7,371 nucleotides of DNA from SpSt-28 sp036824555 (GTDB taxonomy: Archaea > Aenigmatarchaeota > Aenigmatarchaeia > CG10238-14 > SpSt-28). Made by a program: the position numbers and the translations under genes. Below are positions 5,627-7,371 of the stretch, one piece after another. Positions within the stretch are counted from its first letter, which is position 1. Each line of letters opens with the position of its first letter. Under the pieces are notes generated by a model. That model searched no databases. It was not told the DNA's origin and was given only the letters and a program-made list of their open reading frames with translations. Location: NCBI GenBank assembly GCA_036824555.1, contig DAISZX010000017.1, positions 1-7,371 on the forward strand. The letters run 5' to 3'.

Positions 5627-5971
5627 AAAGAGTAGCTTCCAACCATCGTATTCTTCTTTCAAAGCAACAACCTCTATTCTTTTAAAATCTTTTACCATTC
5701 TCTCAAAAATTTTTCCTTTCAGAGAGCACTTTATTACCCACTTTTTACCCGGAATAATTTCCGTTTCTATGCTTTCAAACAGAGCCCTTTTTTTATCGAA
5801 ATAATTCACTATCTTATTGGCAAATTTTTCTAATACATCCTGCATACTAATTCCTTTGATTTCAAATCTAGTAGAAAAGTCTTCTGAGTTACCTTCACAT
5901 TCAACAGCTCTATTTATTTCTTGTAGAAATTTTTCAATAACCTCTTTTATAGTTTTTCCTACAACTTCCAT
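5612..5971 (-). CDS. Archease-like protein, divergent and lacking the N-terminal active-site segment
   Basis: Archease activates the tRNA ligase RtcB. The 119-residue product resembles it after the first strand: GKTIKEVIEKFLQEIN (residues 5-20) matches the family's GKTLEEAFE helix; MQDVLEKFANKIVNYFDKKR (43-62) matches the long L..LLYDWLSELL.L.D helix, followed by LFESIETEI and WVIKCSLKGKIFE. The C-terminal DGWKLLFSM resembles the usual last strand. Missing or altered are the N-terminal EHTAD stretch with its conserved His and Asp, the PxxH loop and the (V/I)TYH motif. Only seven in-frame codons (V-G-D-I-I-K-S) separate ATG 5971 from a stop, so an extended start cannot restore the motif. It may be a regulatory or inactive paralogue, or a lineage-specific protein with the same fold. 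It follows the methyltransferase gene by 21 bases, in the same frame. Identification rests on pattern matching and is moderate. Confidence 0.55.
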   Translation of the reverse strand: MEVVGKTIKEVIEKFLQEINRAVECEGNSEDFSTRFEIKGISMQDVLEKFANKIVNYFDKKRALFESIETEIIPGKKWVIKCSLKGKIFERMVKDFKRIEVVALKEEYDGWKLLFSMKQ

Positions 5972-5992
5972 CGATTTAATTATATCTCCAAC

Positions 5993-6508
5993 TTAAATTA
6001 AATAAAGATACGAATAAAAATGACCTGTTTTAAATTTTTTAACAAGTTTAAGATTTTTGAATTCGTGAGATGCTGACAAAACTCTTGTTCCTTTTCTTAA
6101 TTCCCTTTTTAGCTTAGCTTCGAGCTCTCTATTTAATTTTCTAGATAAATACGCAAAAATCACTGTGGCTTTCGATAAATTGACCTTAAAAAAATCTTCA
6201 TTTATAACCATCGCTCTTCCCTCCAGATTCTCCCTTCTTATCTTCCATTCCGAAATTTTCGATAATAACCAACTTTTCTCTATACCTACGGCTTTAGCAC
6301 CAAATTCTTTTGCGGCAATTATCAAAACTCTTCCATCACCGGAACCCAAATCATATAATATGTCTTTAGAAGAAACATTCGCAGCTTTTAACATTTTTCT
6401 GATGGTGTTTTTTGGTAGGGGAATAAATATGGCTTCATCCCTTATCAAGTCTATCCAAAGCTTTAAAAGAAAAGCCGTTATTATAGCAAGAAATAAGTAA
6501 TACATCAT
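5993..6508 (-). CDS. Membrane-anchored SAM-dependent methyltransferase, FAM173 (ATPSCKMT)-like
   Basis: The 171-residue protein starts with a hydrophobic helix (about residues 3-22, MYYLFLAIITAFLLKLWIDL), then IFIPLPKNTIRKMLKAANV, which matches the FAM173 pattern (V/F)PTP..V...ML.LA. The class I methyltransferase motif I is DILYDLGSGDGRVLIIAAKE (49-68), with the ribose-binding acidic residue E77 in AVGIEKS. It continues with NEDFFKVNLSKATVIFAYLS (103-122) and LEAKLKRELRKGTRVLSASH (129-148), where this family has its LE.KL..EL..G.RV segment. Eukaryotic members methylate lysines of mitochondrial inner-membrane proteins, including the ATP synthase c subunit; the archaeal substrate is unknown, but the anchor suggests a membrane target. 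Two ATG codons are adjacent at 6508 and 6505; I use the first. It heads a leftward pair with the archease-like gene. Confidence 0.82.
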   Translation of the reverse strand: MMYYLFLAIITAFLLKLWIDLIRDEAIFIPLPKNTIRKMLKAANVSSKDILYDLGSGDGRVLIIAAKEFGAKAVGIEKSWLLSKISEWKIRRENLEGRAMVINEDFFKVNLSKATVIFAYLSRKLNRELEAKLKRELRKGTRVLSASHEFKNLKLVKKFKTGHFYSYLYLI

Positions 6509-6548
6509 GATACTTCTTATTCTATAAGCTCAAAAATTAATTTGTAAA
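6509..6548. promoter_or_regulatory. Divergent promoter region of the methyltransferase gene and scpA
   Basis: This 40-base A/T-rich gap separates two divergent ATGs. Rightward, TCTATAAG (6521-6528) is about 24 bases before ATG 6549. Leftward, AAATTAATTTTTG (the minus-strand reading of 6531-6543) is about 28 bases before ATG 6508. Neither gene has a Shine-Dalgarno, so both messages are probably leaderless. The box assignments are by spacing only. Confidence 0.35.
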
Positions 6549-7250
6549 ATGGAGAATATTCAGGCAAGTGAAGAGAACCTGTTAAAAATTATTATAGAGA
6601 AGGAAAGCTGGGAAGAAATAATTTACTACATAGTAAACATAGAAAAAATAGATCCATGGAATGTTGATATTGTGAGATTGTGTGACGGTTTTTTGAATTT
6701 TTTGAAAAAAGTAAAAGAATTAGATTTTAGAATTCCTGCAAAAGTTGTTTTCATCGCCTCTGTTTTATTAAGAATGAAAGCGGAGTATCTGATGCTAAGG
6801 GAAGAAGAAAAAATAGAGGAGAAAGAAGAGGAAATACCAGAGTTTTTTGATATTGACGTGAATATGCTTAAATTAGCTTATCCTGTTAAAAGAATTCCAA
6901 GAAGACAAATAACTTTGGAGGAACTAATTTTAGCTTTGAAAAAAGCGATGGATGTCGAGAGAAAGAAGAGAGAAAGGAGAGAAGTTTTGATGGAAAGATT
7001 GAGGAGAGAGATAAATATAGAGGAGGATATAGAAAAGAGAATTCAGGAAGTACTAAATAAGATAGAAGAGCTATACTTTAGGAAAGGTAGGGTAGAGTTT
7101 GGAGAAATTGTAGAAAAGTGGGAGAGGGATGAGATAGTGAAGAAGTTTTTACCGATACTTCATCTTGAAAAAAACAGAGAAATTAGAACAGAGCAGCCTG
7201 AGTTTTTCAAAGAAATATGGATTCATTTAATTAGAAAAAAAGAAGATTGA
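6549..7250 (+). CDS. scpA: Segregation and condensation protein A (ScpA, kleisin)
   Basis: ScpA is the kleisin that bridges the two heads of an SMC dimer in chromosome condensation and segregation. The 233-residue product has the N-terminal domain at about residues 19-82, with the ScpA pattern IEKIDPWNVDIVRLCDGFLN and IPAKVVFIASVLLRMKAEYL. An acidic linker follows (EEEKIEEKEEEIPEFF, 85-100), then RRQITLEELILALKKAM and a Glu/Arg-rich helix. The C-terminal winged-helix domain spans about 180-230 (RVEFGEIVEKWERDEIVKKF, then LPILHLEKN). Archaeal scpA often lies beside smc; here it has no visible smc or scpB neighbour, though the right side is cut by the window. It is divergent from the methyltransferase gene and ends 33 bases before tRNA-Leu. 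The start is ATG 6549, with no Shine-Dalgarno. Confidence 0.93.
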   Translation: MENIQASEENLLKIIIEKESWEEIIYYIVNIEKIDPWNVDIVRLCDGFLNFLKKVKELDFRIPAKVVFIASVLLRMKAEYLMLREEEKIEEKEEEIPEFFDIDVNMLKLAYPVKRIPRRQITLEELILALKKAMDVERKKRERREVLMERLRREINIEEDIEKRIQEVLNKIEELYFRKGRVEFGEIVEKWERDEIVKKFLPILHLEKNREIRTEQPEFFKEIWIHLIRKKED

Positions 7251-7253
7251 AGA

Positions 7254-7261
7254 TTTTATTT
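7254..7261 (+). promoter_or_regulatory. TATA-like box of tRNA-Leu
   Basis: TTTTATTT, in the 33-base gap after scpA, is centred about 26 bases before the first base of tRNA-Leu at 7284. This is the expected distance if the primary transcript starts at or near the mature 5' end. Confidence 0.4.
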
Positions 7262-7283
7262 CTGAAACTAAAAATTCTCTATT

Positions 7284-7369
7284 GCGGGGGTCGCCTAGCC
7301 TGGTCAATGGCGCCAGCTTGAGGTGCTGGTGGGTTAGTCCCTTCGTGGGTTCAAATCCCACCCCCCGCA
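7284..7369 (+). tRNA. tRNA-Leu(GAG), complete
   Basis: This is a class II tRNA of 86 bases. The acceptor stem GCGGGGG (7284-7290) pairs with CCCCCGC (7362-7368), with discriminator A7369 as usual for leucine. The D stem is GCC (7293-7295) with GGC (7309-7311), and GG at 7302-7303 lies in the loop. The anticodon stem CCAGC (7313-7317) pairs with GCTGG (7325-7329) around loop TTGAGGT. The anticodon is GAG (7320-7322), which reads CTC and CTT. The long variable arm (7330-7344) contains GGG and CCC that can pair. The T arm is GTGGG, TTCAAAT, CCCAC (7345-7361). No intron is seen and CCA is not encoded. Confidence 0.96.
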
Positions 7370-7371
7370 TT

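Noticed and set aside
5972..5992. Extension of the archease-like protein upstream to recover the EHTAD motif
   Set aside because: The seven in-frame codons before the stop read V-G-D-I-I-K-S, with no His-Thr-Ala-Asp and no usual start codon. The other frames in this stretch do not encode the motif either.
6165..6500. Open frame of 111 codons on the plus strand opposite the methyltransferase
   Set aside because: The opposite strand encodes a clear class I methyltransferase with motif I; this frame has no family signature.
1..7371. CRISPR array, insertion sequence, prophage or defence system
   Set aside because: I saw no regularly spaced repeats, transposase, integrase, terminal inverted repeats or defence-gene motifs. 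The two tRNAs lie near the edges, but no duplicated tRNA 3' end suggests an integrated element.

Overview
This is an AT-rich archaeal chromosomal segment. The evidence for Archaea is eL18 and Sec61 beta, RNA polymerase subunits RpoN and RpoK, archaeal-type uL13, uS9 and ArgRS, TATA-like boxes close to start codons, and tRNAs without an encoded CCA. Arginine is written mostly as AGA/AGG, proteins are rich in Lys, Glu and Ile, and the tRNA stems are very GC-rich against an AT-rich background. Together these hint at a thermophile (inference). The phylum cannot be settled from the window; a compact euryarchaeal or DPANN-like genome fits, but RpoK carries a longer C-terminus of the kind seen in Crenarchaeota.

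Layout: (1) The 3' part of tRNA-Gly(GCC), then an unrecognised two-helix membrane protein. (2) A tight ribosomal operon eL18-uL13-uS9 (712-1921). (3) A divergent ureohydrolase-family gene facing a DUF59/MIP18-type Fe-S assembly gene; this convergent pair sits between uS9 and rpoN, which are adjacent in many archaea. (4) rpoN-rpoK, overlapping or nearly so, facing argS with 1 base between the stops. (5) A small Sec61 beta gene (5465-5626), divergent from argS across 41 bases and overlapping the 3' end of an archease-like gene. (6) A leftward pair: a membrane-anchored FAM173-like methyltransferase, then the archease-like gene. (7) scpA, divergent from the methyltransferase, followed by tRNA-Leu(GAG) at the right edge.

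Most of the content is information processing: translation (three ribosomal proteins, ArgRS, two tRNAs), transcription (two RNA polymerase subunits), protein export (Sec61 beta), chromosome organisation (ScpA) and possibly tRNA ligation (archease-like). Genes are packed end to end. First-in-operon genes show TATA-like boxes about 24-28 bases before the start codon, which points to leaderless mRNAs; genes inside operons overlap or nearly touch.

No mobile element, CRISPR array or clear defence system is visible. The most interesting items are the ureohydrolase homologue, which keeps its metal ligands but seems to lack the usual catalytic His and guanidinium-binding Glu; the archease-like protein lacking the family's N-terminal active-site segment; its in-frame pairing with a membrane methyltransferase; and the split of the ribosomal/RNA polymerase cluster.
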